A DNA stretch of 64,000 nt. Origin: Neobacillus sp. OS1-2. GTDB taxonomy: Bacteria > Bacillota > Bacilli > Bacillales > Cytobacillaceae. The stretch covers positions 1,240,001-1,304,000 of the forward strand of contig NZ_CP133265.1 of NCBI RefSeq assembly GCF_030915505.1, in the 5' to 3' direction. The translations under genes were made by a program, and so were the position numbers. Shown piece by piece: positions 32,340 to 40,619 of the stretch. Positions within the stretch are counted from its first letter, which is position 1, and each line of letters begins with the position of its first letter. The notes under the pieces are model-generated. The model saw nothing but the letters and a program-made list of their open reading frames with translations, was not told the DNA's origin and searched no databases.

Positions 32340-33626
32340 TTAATGATTGGCCACCCCTGCATAATGGAATCCAAGACTTTCTATTACTCCTTTATTCACG
32401 ATATTTCTTCCATCGAAAAGATATGGCTGTCCCATTAATGATTTCAGGCTTGCCCAATCAACATTTTTATACGCATCCCAGTCTGTGCAGATTACGAGTG
32501 CATCTGCGCCGGTAACTGTTTCTTCTATTGTTTGGAATTGGTTGAACGAGGAAACCGATGCCATTTTTACAATCGGATCATGTGCCTTGATGATTGCTTG
32601 TTCTTCTATTAATTTATTTATCAATGTAAGACTCGGCGATTCCCGTGTATCATCGGTATTTGCTTTAAACGACAATCCGAGCAAGGCAATCGTTTTATTG
32701 ATTAAATCCCCGCCAAGGGCCTGTTTTATTTTTTCAACAAAGATAAGCGGTTGAGTTTCATTCACTTCAACTACTTTCTCTAAGATTGTTAGCGTGGTTT
32801 CATTTTCTTTCGCTATTTGGATGAGCGCATTGACGTCCTTTGGAAAACAGGAACCTCCATAGCCCATTCCTGCTTTTAAAAATTGCGGGCCAATCCGGTT
32901 GTCGAGTCCCATCCCCGTTGAAACGTCATTAATATTGATCCCGAGTTTATCGCAAACCCACGCTAATTCGTTGATATAGGAAATTTTCATCGCAAGGAAG
33001 GAATTCGCGGCATACTTAATCATTTCGGAGGCTTTCGGGTTGGTCTCAAGAATTGGACACGTGAAATCTTGATACAATTCACGCATTATTTTTCTTGCGG
33101 GTTCACTCGTTGTACCAATGACAATTCGATCGGGGTTGAAGGCATCCTGGAGTGCAGAACCCTCTCTCAGAAACTCGGGATTGGAGACAACATCAAAAGG
33201 AATGGCTTCAGCTTGACTTTCCTTGATCCAGTTCGTTACTAATTCTGCTGTTCCCACTGGTACCGTGCTTTTTGTGACAATTACTTTATAGTGGTTCATA
33301 TGTTTCCCGATGGACTCAGCCACATTTTTTACATAGGTGAGATCGGCACTTCCGTCCGTCCCCTTCGGTGTTCCGACACAAATAAAAATAACATCATTTT
33401 CTTTGATGGCCTTTTTGGCCTTTTTTGTGAATTTGATTGTTTCATTTGTGACATGTTTAGTTAACAATCCCTCAAGAAAAGGCTCATAGAAATGGAGTTT
33501 ACCAGTTTTTAATGCTTTTATTTTCTTTTCATCAAGGTCTAACCCTGTTACATGGTGACCCTTTTCACAAAATACAAGACCTGTCGTTGTACCGACATAT
33601 CCCGTTCCAACGATTAATATATTCAC
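32340..33626 (-). CDS. ugd: UDP-glucose 6-dehydrogenase
   Basis: 428 residues, GTG start with GGGGGA upstream. It oxidises UDP-glucose to UDP-glucuronate with two NAD+ for polysaccharide or teichuronic acid synthesis. The N-terminal NAD-binding motif is V-G-T-G-Y-V-G, the E-F-L-R-E-G-S segment is intact, and the catalytic cysteine lies in G-Y-G-G-S-C-F-P-K-D. The length is normal for the TuaD/Ugd family. It is monocistronic here, but its substrate enzymes are also in the window (gtaB at 53 kb, galE at 58 kb). Confidence 0.95.
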   Translation of the reverse strand: MNILIVGTGYVGTTTGLVFCEKGHHVTGLDLDEKKIKALKTGKLHFYEPFLEGLLTKHVTNETIKFTKKAKKAIKENDVIFICVGTPKGTDGSADLTYVKNVAESIGKHMNHYKVIVTKSTVPVGTAELVTNWIKESQAEAIPFDVVSNPEFLREGSALQDAFNPDRIVIGTTSEPARKIMRELYQDFTCPILETNPKASEMIKYAANSFLAMKISYINELAWVCDKLGININDVSTGMGLDNRIGPQFLKAGMGYGGSCFPKDVNALIQIAKENETTLTILEKVVEVNETQPLIFVEKIKQALGGDLINKTIALLGLSFKANTDDTRESPSLTLINKLIEEQAIIKAHDPIVKMASVSSFNQFQTIEETVTGADALVICTDWDAYKNVDWASLKSLMGQPYLFDGRNIVNKGVIESLGFHYAGVANH

Positions 33627-33821
33627 AGTTTAATATTCCCCCTTCATTTCCGATAAAGACGTGTGTCAGTATGAAAAGACTGACGAATCTTTGACATGGC
33701 TTGTATTAATTTATTCACAAACGAAATTTGTGGAAGGGTACCGAACATAAAAGGGCATAAATGGGGAGTTGTCCCGTTGTGATGTAATTCGAATAAAGCA
33801 AATTCTTACTAACTAGGTATT

Positions 33822-33974
33822 ATTTGTGACCGGTGACTAAATAAATGGGACTCCGGGGGCACAATAAAAGTTTTTAGTGACCGGCAACCGAATAAATTGG
33901 GCCTCATGGGCACAATAAACATTATTTGTGACCGTTAACCAAGAAATGTGGGCTTGCCGGGCACAAAAAAAGGC
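33822..33974. repeat. Three tandem copies of a ~51-bp unit
   Basis: The unit starts GTGACCG and ends GGGCACAATAAA; starts lie at about 33,826, 33,877 and 33,928, i.e. exactly 51 bp apart, with moderate divergence. It fills the gap between ugd and the response regulator. No ORF is supported. Confidence 0.8.
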
Positions 33975-33990
33975 ACCCATGAAGGGTACT
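33964..33990 (-). terminator. Terminator of the yvfRSTU-like operon
   Basis: On the minus strand GTACCC-TTCAT-GGGTGC is followed by CTTTTTTT, just after the response regulator stop. Confidence 0.8.
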
Positions 33991-34000
33991 CTTTCCACCG

Positions 34001-34603
34001 CTAGATCCAGCCTTTTTTCTCGGCGATACTGGCGGCCTCAGTTCGGTTTTTGGCATCGAGTTTGTGGATGATTTCGGAGATGTAGTTGCGAACAGTACCC
34101 GATGATAAATAGAGTTCGGATGTGATTTCTTTGGTGGTCTTCCCTAAAGCCGCAAGGCGCAAAATCTCTTGTTCTTTCGGGGTCAGCGGATTTTCCTCAC
34201 GAATCACATCAAAGGTCAACTCCGGGCTGAACACTCGTTTTCCCACCATCACCTTGCGGATTGCATCAGCGAGCTCGTCGATTTCCCCATCCTTTAATAA
34301 GTACCCATGGACACCGATTTTTACCGCACGCTCAAAATAGCCAGGGCGGGCAAAGGTGGTTAAGATGATGACCTTACTCGGAGACCCCCGACGTACAAGC
34401 TCTTCCGCTACCTCGAGACCATTCAAAACAGGCATTTCAATATCCATTAAGCAGACATCCGGCTTCAGTTCCGTGATGGCCACAAGCGCTTCTTCTCCGT
34501 TCATCGCTTGGCCGATGACCTTCATATCTATCTCTAAATCTAGCAAAGACCCCAATGCCCCTAGCAGCATTCGCTGATCTTCCGCAATAAACAGGCGAAT
34601 CAT
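34001..34603 (-). CDS. yvfU: NarL/LuxR-family response regulator (YvfU/DesR-like)
   Basis: 200 residues, ATG after AGGAGG. The receiver domain has D-Q-R at the acidic pocket, the phospho-acceptor Asp in D-V-C-L-M-D-I-E-M-P (residue ~54), T in I-I-L-T-T-F and the late Lys in L-L-K-D-G-E. The C-terminal LuxR-type helix-turn-helix reads L-T-P-K-E-Q-E-I-L-R-L-A and T-V-R-N-Y-I-S-E-I. It is the last gene of an ABC transporter/histidine kinase operon with the order of B. subtilis yvfR-yvfS-yvfT-yvfU. It probably activates its own operon, perhaps through the inverted repeat at 37,481. Confidence 0.92.
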   Translation of the reverse strand: MIRLFIAEDQRMLLGALGSLLDLEIDMKVIGQAMNGEEALVAITELKPDVCLMDIEMPVLNGLEVAEELVRRGSPSKVIILTTFARPGYFERAVKIGVHGYLLKDGEIDELADAIRKVMVGKRVFSPELTFDVIREENPLTPKEQEILRLAALGKTTKEITSELYLSSGTVRNYISEIIHKLDAKNRTEAASIAEKKGWI

Positions 34604-34653
34604 ACTGCAGCCCCCTCCTTTATTAATTGGAACGAAAAAGCGATATCCAAATG

Positions 34654-35766
34654 CTATTGCTTTTTAATAATTGGTACATTGATTTCCAAGACTGTCCCAT
34701 TATGGTTGGACAGGACCAGCCCGCCGTCAACGAGTGCCAATCTCTCTTCCATTCCCCGTAAACCATTCCCAAACACATGATTATTCCGTAAGCCCATCCC
34801 ATCATCATGGATGATAAGGTTCATTTTTCCAGAAAAGTGCTTAATGGCAATCGAACAATGGGTGGCCTGGCTATGTTTGACGACATTAGTTGCCGCCTCA
34901 CGGATACACATCCCGATGATGTTTTGTGTAAACGGGGAAACACTGGAAAAATCACTATCGCCATCGTAATGATAGGTAATTCCTGCAGCACGCAAGATTT
35001 GCTGCACTTGCAGCAGTTCTTCCGTGATGGTGGCTGCGCGCATGTCGGTGACAAGTTCGCGTACCTGCTTGAGTGCCGCACGGGAAGTGACCTCCATTTC
35101 CTTTGCTTCAAGCCGGGCCCGTTCTGGATCTGTCGCGGTCAATCGCTGGACTAGCTGGCTTTTTAACGTGAGGAGTGATAGCGTATGGCCGAGTGTATCG
35201 TGGAGATCACGGGCAATCCGAACACGTTCTTCTCTTTTGACCAATTCTTCAATTTTTTGATTCGCCCGGTCGAGCTCCTTTTCCAGCTCCATCCGGCGGT
35301 TCATGGAACGGATGCCAAACGGAGAAATCAGCATAATAAGTAAAAACGGAACGAAATAAATGAGTTCTGTCGGAGTGAAAAAGGTCTTCGTTCGGATCAC
35401 ATGGACAATGAACGGCAGAATTTCAGCTACCACCAAACAGATGAGTCCACGTCTAAATCCCGTTTTATCCTGGTACCAGCCGATAAAGTTCGCTGGGAAA
35501 AAGCCTAAAAACATGTAGTTTAAGTGGTAAAACAGACTGAAGATAAAAATAATCGCCATTTGCACGGCCAGCCAGTAAGTGAAGTTTCTTTTTCCAATAA
35601 GAAAATAGAGCTGGCGATAGGTTACCAAGAAGAGCAGCAACATTCCATAGCCAATGAGCTGCTTCAACCCTGATTCTTTTGTTAAATAAACAGCCGGAAA
35701 ACCAATATAAACGAGAAAGATATACGGGAACAAGCCAAATCTTTTCGGAAAAACGGACCACTTCAT
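34654..35766 (-). CDS. yvfT: Sensor histidine kinase, HisKA_3 type (YvfT/DesK-like)
   Basis: 370 residues. The N-terminal ~150 residues are hydrophobic with about five transmembrane segments and little extracytoplasmic sequence, so it probably senses a signal within the membrane. A coiled-coil linker leads to the phospho-acceptor motif R-D-L-H-D-T-L-G-H. The HATPase domain shows E-A-A-T-N-V-V-K-H and D-D-G-M-G-L, with G-L-R-G-M-E-E-R-L. This arrangement is typical of DesK/LiaS/YvfT kinases. It lies 50 bases upstream of its response regulator and directly after the ABC permease. Confidence 0.93.
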   Translation of the reverse strand: MKWSVFPKRFGLFPYIFLVYIGFPAVYLTKESGLKQLIGYGMLLLFLVTYRQLYFLIGKRNFTYWLAVQMAIIFIFSLFYHLNYMFLGFFPANFIGWYQDKTGFRRGLICLVVAEILPFIVHVIRTKTFFTPTELIYFVPFLLIMLISPFGIRSMNRRMELEKELDRANQKIEELVKREERVRIARDLHDTLGHTLSLLTLKSQLVQRLTATDPERARLEAKEMEVTSRAALKQVRELVTDMRAATITEELLQVQQILRAAGITYHYDGDSDFSSVSPFTQNIIGMCIREAATNVVKHSQATHCSIAIKHFSGKMNLIIHDDGMGLRNNHVFGNGLRGMEERLALVDGGLVLSNHNGTVLEINVPIIKKQ

Positions 35767-35772
35767 CCTACA

Positions 35773-36510
35773 TCACGCTGCTTCCTGCTTTCGTCTCATA
35801 TACTTCGATAGTAGCATGAATACCGCTAAATAGGCGATTAAAATCAGAATATTTTTCCAATCGGGCATATTTCCGCGGATAATCTCCCAGGCGCCATTGC
35901 CGAAATTATAGGATGGCAGCCATTTTCCGATGGTTTGCATGATTTTCGGCATAATCTCAAGCGGCATCCACAGCCCGCCAGCAACCGCGAGTACCATATA
36001 AATTACGTTGCTGATACCGGCAGCCGTTTCTACTTTTTTCATCATGCCAATCAAGGTGCCAATGGCGAGGAATGGCAGCGAGCCGAGCAAAATCCACAAA
36101 CCGCTGGCGATCCATTCAAAGACGGTAAGTGACACGTCATTGATGAGTGCCCCTGCGATAAAAATAATCGTAATCGAAAGCAGATGGATCACACTTTGGC
36201 CAATCATTTGCGCCGCAAAGTAGATCGTATCAGAAAGTGGCGTGATACGAATGAATGTTGACCAGCCTTGGGAGCGCTCCTGCACCATCCGGATGCCGAG
36301 CGTCATCATCGACGAACCCATGACACTGAACACGGTCATCGACATGAGGTAATGCGCCTGCCACTCGGCTTGGTCTGGCGCATTGGTGTTGACCACGTTT
36401 GTAAAAATATAATAGAAGAGAATTGGCATTACGAGTGACCAAAATACAAAATAGCGATTCCTGAGGACGCGGAGAATTTCGACTTTGCACTGCATTTGGA
36501 ATGTTTTCAT
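35773..36510 (-). CDS. yvfS: ABC-2 type transporter permease (YvfS-like)
   Basis: 245 residues with six predicted transmembrane helices, and an N-terminal amphipathic start (Q-C-K-V-E-I-L-R-V-L-R-N-R-Y-F-V-F-W) typical of ABC-2 permeases. ATG 36510 follows AGGAGG within the end of the ATPase gene. It partners with the upstream ATPase. In related loci such exporters remove or respond to membrane-active compounds sensed by the linked two-component system; the substrate here is unknown. Confidence 0.92.
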   Translation of the reverse strand: MKTFQMQCKVEILRVLRNRYFVFWSLVMPILFYYIFTNVVNTNAPDQAEWQAHYLMSMTVFSVMGSSMMTLGIRMVQERSQGWSTFIRITPLSDTIYFAAQMIGQSVIHLLSITIIFIAGALINDVSLTVFEWIASGLWILLGSLPFLAIGTLIGMMKKVETAAGISNVIYMVLAVAGGLWMPLEIMPKIMQTIGKWLPSYNFGNGAWEIIRGNMPDWKNILILIAYLAVFMLLSKYMRRKQEAA

Positions 36511-36511
36511 T

Positions 36512-37414
36512 TTATATGGCCTCCTTCGTGCCGCTTGTTAACTGTTCAAACGCCTCTTCAAGCTTGCCGCGTTCGATTTGGATGTCATGGGCACCGATTT
36601 TTTCTTGAAAAAGTGACTCTAGGACTCGGTCTGTATTATTCGACTGGACATAGACACGATTGTTTTTTCGGTAAATATTATCAACTTCACTGTGGAGATA
36701 TAAGTTTTCCAGCGATTTCTCCGGGTCAACGATAAAGGAAACCGATTGCTTCGAAATTCTCGCTTTGATTTCGGCCGGTGTTCCATCAGCGACTACGGAA
36801 CCGTCTTTAAAAAGTAAGATCCTATCCGCCGCATCATCCGCTTCCTGCAGATAATGCGTGGAGAAAATAATCGTTTTCCCTTGGTCAGCAAGGTGATGAA
36901 TCGTTTGCCAAAAGCGATTTCTTGATGTAATATCCATGCCGACCGTCGGTTCATCAAAAATAATGAGTTCCGGGTTACCTGCGAGGGCAAGGGCGAAGCT
37001 TAAGCGGCGTTTCTGACCACCTGACAGTTTTTCCGCGCGTGTTTTCAAATCCTGTTCGGTTAGACCAGTTAGGTTGATGAGTTCCGCCATCTCAAGTGGC
37101 TGCGGATAATAGCTTCTTATTAGTTGGAGGATTTCGTGGACTTTCAGGCCGGGCATGACGCTGACTTCCTGGAGCATCGTGCCGATTTTTTCTCGTACCT
37201 GCTTCTCCTGCGGCTGGTGGGTAAATAGTTTGACCTCTCCTGCGGTTGGGTTGAGCAGTCCCAAGATCATCGAAATGGTGGTTGTTTTCCCGGCGCCATT
37301 CGGGCCAAGAATCGCCACCACTTCGCCTTTCCCAATGGTGAATGATACATCGTTAACCGCTATTTTATGTTGAAATGACTTTGTCACGTTTGTTAAGTGT
37401 ACAATTTCGTTCAT
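36512..37414 (-). CDS. yvfR: ABC transporter ATP-binding protein (YvfR-like)
   Basis: 300 residues. Walker A is G-P-N-G-A-G-K-T-T near residue 38, the signature is L-S-G-G-Q-K-R-R-L near 134, Walker B is L-I-I-F-D-E-P near 154, and the switch His is in F-S-T-H-Y. A ~90-residue C-terminal extension is usual for drug or antimicrobial exporters of this class. ATG follows GGAGGTG. First gene of the four-gene operon; the inverted repeat about 70 bases upstream is a likely control site. Confidence 0.95.
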   Translation of the reverse strand: MNEIVHLTNVTKSFQHKIAVNDVSFTIGKGEVVAILGPNGAGKTTTISMILGLLNPTAGEVKLFTHQPQEKQVREKIGTMLQEVSVMPGLKVHEILQLIRSYYPQPLEMAELINLTGLTEQDLKTRAEKLSGGQKRRLSFALALAGNPELIIFDEPTVGMDITSRNRFWQTIHHLADQGKTIIFSTHYLQEADDAADRILLFKDGSVVADGTPAEIKARISKQSVSFIVDPEKSLENLYLHSEVDNIYRKNNRVYVQSNNTDRVLESLFQEKIGAHDIQIERGKLEEAFEQLTSGTKEAI

Positions 37415-37480
37415 CTTTCGAACACCTCCTGATTACTTGATTTCATTGTATGACGTCCGGAAGGTAATTTTTAGTAAGGA

Positions 37481-37503
37481 TTGTCACCAAAACGAGGTGA
37501 CAA
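37481..37503. promoter_or_regulatory. Perfect inverted repeat upstream of the yvfRSTU-like operon (candidate operator)
   Basis: TTGTCACC-N7-GGTGACAA is a perfect 8-bp dyad spanning two helical turns, 67 bases before the ATPase start codon. The size and position suit binding of the NarL-type regulator encoded in the operon. Confidence 0.6.
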
Positions 37504-37550
37504 ATGTCATATTCTTTTGACCTATTGGTGGTTGGATTCACAGGGGCGGC

Positions 37551-37612
37551 GTTTATTCCGCGGGTTTTCGTGTTTATTCCGCGGGTTTTCGTGTTTATTC
37601 CGGCAAACTTAG
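37551..37612. repeat. Short 21-bp tandem repeat
   Basis: GTTTATTCCGCGGGTTTTC occurs at 37,551, 37,572 and, partly, 37,593, with a further TTTATTCCGCG near 37,640. It lies in the gap between the ABC operon and nagZ and codes for nothing convincing. Confidence 0.75.
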
Positions 37613-37676
37613 ACGGAATTCCGCCGAATTGGCCATTTATTCCGCGAAGTACATGTTTCAGCAGGACCCGACAACC

Positions 37677-37707
37677 TAAAAAGAGACCTCCTATGCAGAA
37701 GGTCTCT
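37677..37707 (-). terminator. Terminator of nagZ
   Basis: On the minus strand AGAGACCT / AGGTCTCT forms a stem followed by TTTTT. Confidence 0.85.
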
Positions 37708-37728
37708 CATACGGTATTTTTTTTAAAA

Positions 37729-39792
37729 TCAGTACCCTAACCCATGTCCAAATCCGTATAAGACGCTGCCGTCCTGGTTGTAAATTGTAACTGGAAGTTT
37801 GCCGGTTGGCTGATTTACAGCAAAGATCGTGTTCACTGCAGCCTCAAAGCTTACATCTTTCGTGCCATACTGGGTCAAATAAGCATCTACATTAGGGTAC
37901 GCCATCACGTCGTATGGATTACGAAGCCCCACTGCAATCACGGCAGCGTCCGTCTGCTCCATCACCTGATTGGCCAGCTTCATTAAATTGGCTGAGGGCA
38001 ATCTGCCGCTTACCGTAGAGGTATTTGTCCCAACTATGATATATTTTGCTGTTTTGGCGATGGCTAAATTGGCAGCCGAAAGCGGTGCTGCTGTATCGAT
38101 CACGGTAACATTTGGATGGTGCTTTTTGACCTCGGCCGTGATAACCGAAGCGCTGGATCCGACGACAACAATTTTATCCTCGGCGGTAGCCTTTAAAGGA
38201 AGGGCGCCGTTATTTTTCACAAGCGTAATCGATTTTGCCGCCGCTTCTTTTTCTACCTGCAAATGTTCCGCAGATCTCGCCACTTTCTCGGCATTCACAA
38301 CCTTTTCATCAAGGCTCTTTTCCACTTCAGCCTTCACAATTCCCCGATTTAATTTCAATGTTAAGATCCGTTCTACCGATTGGTCGAGTCTTTCCTCTGG
38401 GATATCCCCGGAGTTAACGGCATCGTAAAGACCATTTGCCACGGATTCAAGTCCTACCGGCATTAACACAATATCCGTTCCCGCTTTTACGGCACGAACC
38501 GCGGCATCGACGGGACCAAAATGGTCGGCAATGGCTTGCATATTCATCGCATCGGTCACAATAACACCCTTAAAGCCCATCTCTTCACGCATTAAACCGG
38601 TTAACACCTTGTGTGATAGGGTCCCGGGAATAGCAATTTCCGTGCCATCCTTTTTTGAAATAGCTTTCGTGCTGTCGATTTTCGGGAAAGTAACGTGGGC
38701 CGACATTACTGCATCAATTCCGGCATCCATCGCCTGTTGGAAAGGGTACAATTCTACCTTTTTCAAGCGGTCAATATCATGCGGAACCTCTGGCAAACCT
38801 AAATGTGAATCCGTTGCGGTATCCCCATGACCCGGAAAATGCTTGGCTGTTGCAGCCGTTCCCGTTTCATGCAGACCTTTAATATAGGCATTCCCCATCT
38901 TGGCAACAAGCTCAGGATCCTCGCCAAATGACCGAACGCCAATCACCGGATTATCGGGGTTATTATTTACATCGAGAACAGGTCCAAAGTTCATATTAAT
39001 CCCGACCGCGTTAAGTTCCTCGCCAATCGCCTTGCCCACTTTTTCAGCCAGTTCTTCAGATCTTGAGGCGCCAAGCGCCATGTTCCCAGGAAAATCGGTT
39101 CCGAACTGCAGGCGAGTTACAATCCCGCCCTCTTGGTCAACTGAAATTAACAAGCCATATTTTTCTGCCGCATCCTGATAAGCCGACACGAGCTTCGTTG
39201 TTTGCGCAGCCGTTACGGTGTTTTCACGAAAAAGAATGACACCGCCAAGATGATACTTTTTAACAAGCGCAGAAATTTCAGCATTCATTTCCGTTACATT
39301 TTGCCCCTTCCAAGTACGGAAATCCGGCATCAGCATTTGTCCAACCTTTTCTTCCATCGTCATCTGTTGGATGGCATCTCCGATCAGATCATAGCGTGAT
39401 CCCTTTTCTTTTTCCATGAGGATTTCTCCTTGATTACCTTTGAATTGAATCGCCATCCGATCGGTGAAGCTGCCATCACTAACAGTGATGAAGGTTTTGC
39501 CATTGTACCCTGAGAGGGTAACCTCGCCATCTTTGACAGCGGCCACATTCTTATTGGAAGATTTCCAAGTCAGATTTTCAGATACCAGCATAAAGTGGCC
39601 ATCTTCGTACACATGAAGGGCATTTATTTGAATTTTGTTGTCTTTCACATCCCTTGTTACTTGCGGAACGTTAAGGTCAATCACTAGGTCCTTAATCCCC
39701 GAAGCCGCCGCAGCCCCTGCAAATGGAATCCCCGTTAACAATAGGGCAAATGCAAGAAATGAGGTCATACACGTCCTGAAAAATTTTCGCAT
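37729..39792 (-). CDS. nagZ: Secreted beta-N-acetylglucosaminidase, glycoside hydrolase family 3 (NagZ/YbbD-like)
   Basis: 687 residues; ATG 39792 follows GGAGGAG. A signal peptide (R-K-F-F-R-T then a hydrophobic core ending A-G-A-A-A-A-S) directs export. After an ~80-residue beta-rich domain comes the GH3 TIM barrel, with K-H-F-P-G-H-G-D and D-S-H-L-G-L-P near residue 315 (the His/Asp dyad typical of NagZ) and the nucleophile in V-I-V-T-D-A-M-N-M near 410. A C-terminal alpha/beta domain follows, as in the Bacillus enzyme. It releases GlcNAc from cell-wall fragments. The upstream region has a perfect cre match and a GntR/HutC-type site, fitting control by carbon status and amino sugars. Confidence 0.94.
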   Translation of the reverse strand: MRKFFRTCMTSFLAFALLLTGIPFAGAAAASGIKDLVIDLNVPQVTRDVKDNKIQINALHVYEDGHFMLVSENLTWKSSNKNVAAVKDGEVTLSGYNGKTFITVSDGSFTDRMAIQFKGNQGEILMEKEKGSRYDLIGDAIQQMTMEEKVGQMLMPDFRTWKGQNVTEMNAEISALVKKYHLGGVILFRENTVTAAQTTKLVSAYQDAAEKYGLLISVDQEGGIVTRLQFGTDFPGNMALGASRSEELAEKVGKAIGEELNAVGINMNFGPVLDVNNNPDNPVIGVRSFGEDPELVAKMGNAYIKGLHETGTAATAKHFPGHGDTATDSHLGLPEVPHDIDRLKKVELYPFQQAMDAGIDAVMSAHVTFPKIDSTKAISKKDGTEIAIPGTLSHKVLTGLMREEMGFKGVIVTDAMNMQAIADHFGPVDAAVRAVKAGTDIVLMPVGLESVANGLYDAVNSGDIPEERLDQSVERILTLKLNRGIVKAEVEKSLDEKVVNAEKVARSAEHLQVEKEAAAKSITLVKNNGALPLKATAEDKIVVVGSSASVITAEVKKHHPNVTVIDTAAPLSAANLAIAKTAKYIIVGTNTSTVSGRLPSANLMKLANQVMEQTDAAVIAVGLRNPYDVMAYPNVDAYLTQYGTKDVSFEAAVNTIFAVNQPTGKLPVTIYNQDGSVLYGFGHGLGY

Positions 39793-39840
39793 CGTTTCTC
39801 CTCCTCCATAGATGCAGGCGCTGATTTATGTATAAAACTA

Positions 39841-39855
39841 TGATTGCGCTTACAT
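39841..39855 (-). promoter_or_regulatory. Catabolite-responsive element (cre, CcpA site) upstream of nagZ
   Basis: On the minus strand ATGTAAGCGCAATCA fits the consensus WTGNAANCGNWNNCW at every position, about 50 bases before the start codon, a place where CcpA binding would block transcription. Confidence 0.75.
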
Positions 39856-39881
39856 ATTGATTTAATCATATATGGGAGTCT

Positions 39882-39899
39882 GTATAGTCGTCTATACCA
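39882..39899. promoter_or_regulatory. Inverted repeat resembling a NagR/DasR-type operator
   Basis: GTATAG-TCGT-CTATAC is a perfect 6-bp dyad; on the minus strand TGGTATAGAC resembles the GntR/HutC-type sites bound by NagR (YvoA) and DasR in front of GlcNAc genes. A further CTATAC half-site follows near 39,907. Confidence 0.55.
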
Positions 39900-39992
39900 C
39901 CTATGTCCTATACAAGCCTTTTCTTCTTGTTTTATTAGGTATAAAGGCGAGGATCATTCGCATTATTTTTGATCTTTTCCACTAATTTTGTA

Positions 39993-40188
39993 TTACCCAC
40001 AGATTTTAAGGAAATATCCACATTCAAACAGCAGTTATCAACAAATATTTAAGGTTATACACAAATTTATCAACATGTTTTTATTCCTTATCCGCGATTG
40101 CTACAAATAGAGATATCTATCCACATTGCTCGTATTTTTATCCACAATTTGCAAAAAGTTATCTACATTATTGGATGATTTGTCCACA
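39993..40188 (+). other. Array of DnaA-box-like sequences with ~21-bp spacing
   Basis: Ten 9-mers related to TTATNCACA lie in one orientation: 39,993 TTACCCACA, 40,014 ATATCCACA, 40,035 TTATCAACA, 40,055 TTATACACA, 40,067 TTATCAACA, 40,088 TTATCCGCG, 40,117 CTATCCACA, 40,138 TTATCCACA, 40,159 TTATCTACA and 40,180 TTGTCCACA. Most steps are 20-21 bp, i.e. two helical turns, so the boxes face one side of the DNA. Two are perfect consensus. No dnaA, dnaN or other origin genes lie nearby, so a DnaA-titrating or regulatory cluster (like B. subtilis DBCs or E. coli datA) is more likely than oriC. Confidence 0.75.
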
Positions 40189-40221
40189 AATTATTACCAT
40201 TTCTGAGGATAACTCACTAAA

Positions 40222-40246
40222 GGACTTAGAAACATATTCTAAGTCC
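40222..40246. terminator. Hairpin, possible weak terminator of the 48-residue ORF
   Basis: GGACTTAGAA-N5-TTCTAAGTCC is a perfect 10-bp stem. Only TTT follows on the minus strand, so termination strength is uncertain. Confidence 0.5.
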
Positions 40247-40262
40247 ACCCTTTTCCCCTTGT

Positions 40263-40409
40263 CTAATCCGGAATACCAGACTCCTCTGTTTCGGGGATAG
40301 ACCTTCCTTTTTCCACAATCTCCTTTAATTCCCCTTCATCCCCTTTTGCGTTAATAATCTCGAATAGTTGATTCAATCCTTCGCTCGTTCCGTCGACCCT
40401 ATTTTTCAA
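40263..40409 (-). CDS. Small protein of 48 residues, unknown function
   Basis: The best start is TTG 40409, with AAAGGGAGGT seven bases upstream; a longer frame from ATG 40454 has no ribosome binding site and would contain that site within its coding part. The product starts K-N-R-V-D-G-T-S-E-G, is hydrophilic and acidic, and has a probable central helix (L-N-Q-L-F-E-I-I). No homologue is recognised. It is divergent from the nitrite reductase-like gene and sits beside the DnaA-box array. Confidence 0.5.
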   Translation of the reverse strand: MKNRVDGTSEGLNQLFEIINAKGDEGELKEIVEKGRSIPETEESGIPD

Positions 40410-40528
40410 AAAATAACCTCCCTTTCCTAGTAGAATACCCAACTGGGATTTCATTATTTAGCATTAACACGTTGTTAATATTGCCTTGCTCACTCGTTCA
40501 CAAACTGTTCACTATCCACCCCATTTTC

Positions 40529-40544
40529 AGTGACCTAAATCACT
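40529..40544. promoter_or_regulatory. FNR/CRP-type box upstream of the nitrite reductase-like gene
   Basis: AGTGACCTAAATCACT contains GTGA-N6-TCAC, matching the core of the Gram-positive Fnr consensus TGTGANNNNNNTCACA. Its centre is about 40 bases before the start point predicted from the -10 element, the usual class II activator position. Confidence 0.65.
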
Positions 40545-40564
40545 AGAGCAATCACTAGAGAAGT

Positions 40565-40570
40565 TAAAAT
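40565..40570 (+). promoter_or_regulatory. Candidate -10 element (TAAAAT) of the nitrite reductase-like gene
   Basis: TAAAAT lies 55 bases before the start codon with no good -35, as expected for an activator-dependent promoter with the FNR-type box in the -41 region. Confidence 0.5.
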
Positions 40571-40619
40571 GAAGGTGTAGTAAGGAATGAAAAAAAGGAG
40601 TAACTGGGGGAGATTATTA

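Noticed and set aside
39993..40188. Chromosomal origin (oriC)
   Set aside because: DnaA-box-like sites are many, but dnaA, dnaN, rpmH or gyr genes are absent and no clear AT-rich unwinding element with DnaA-trio was identified; titration or regulation is more likely.
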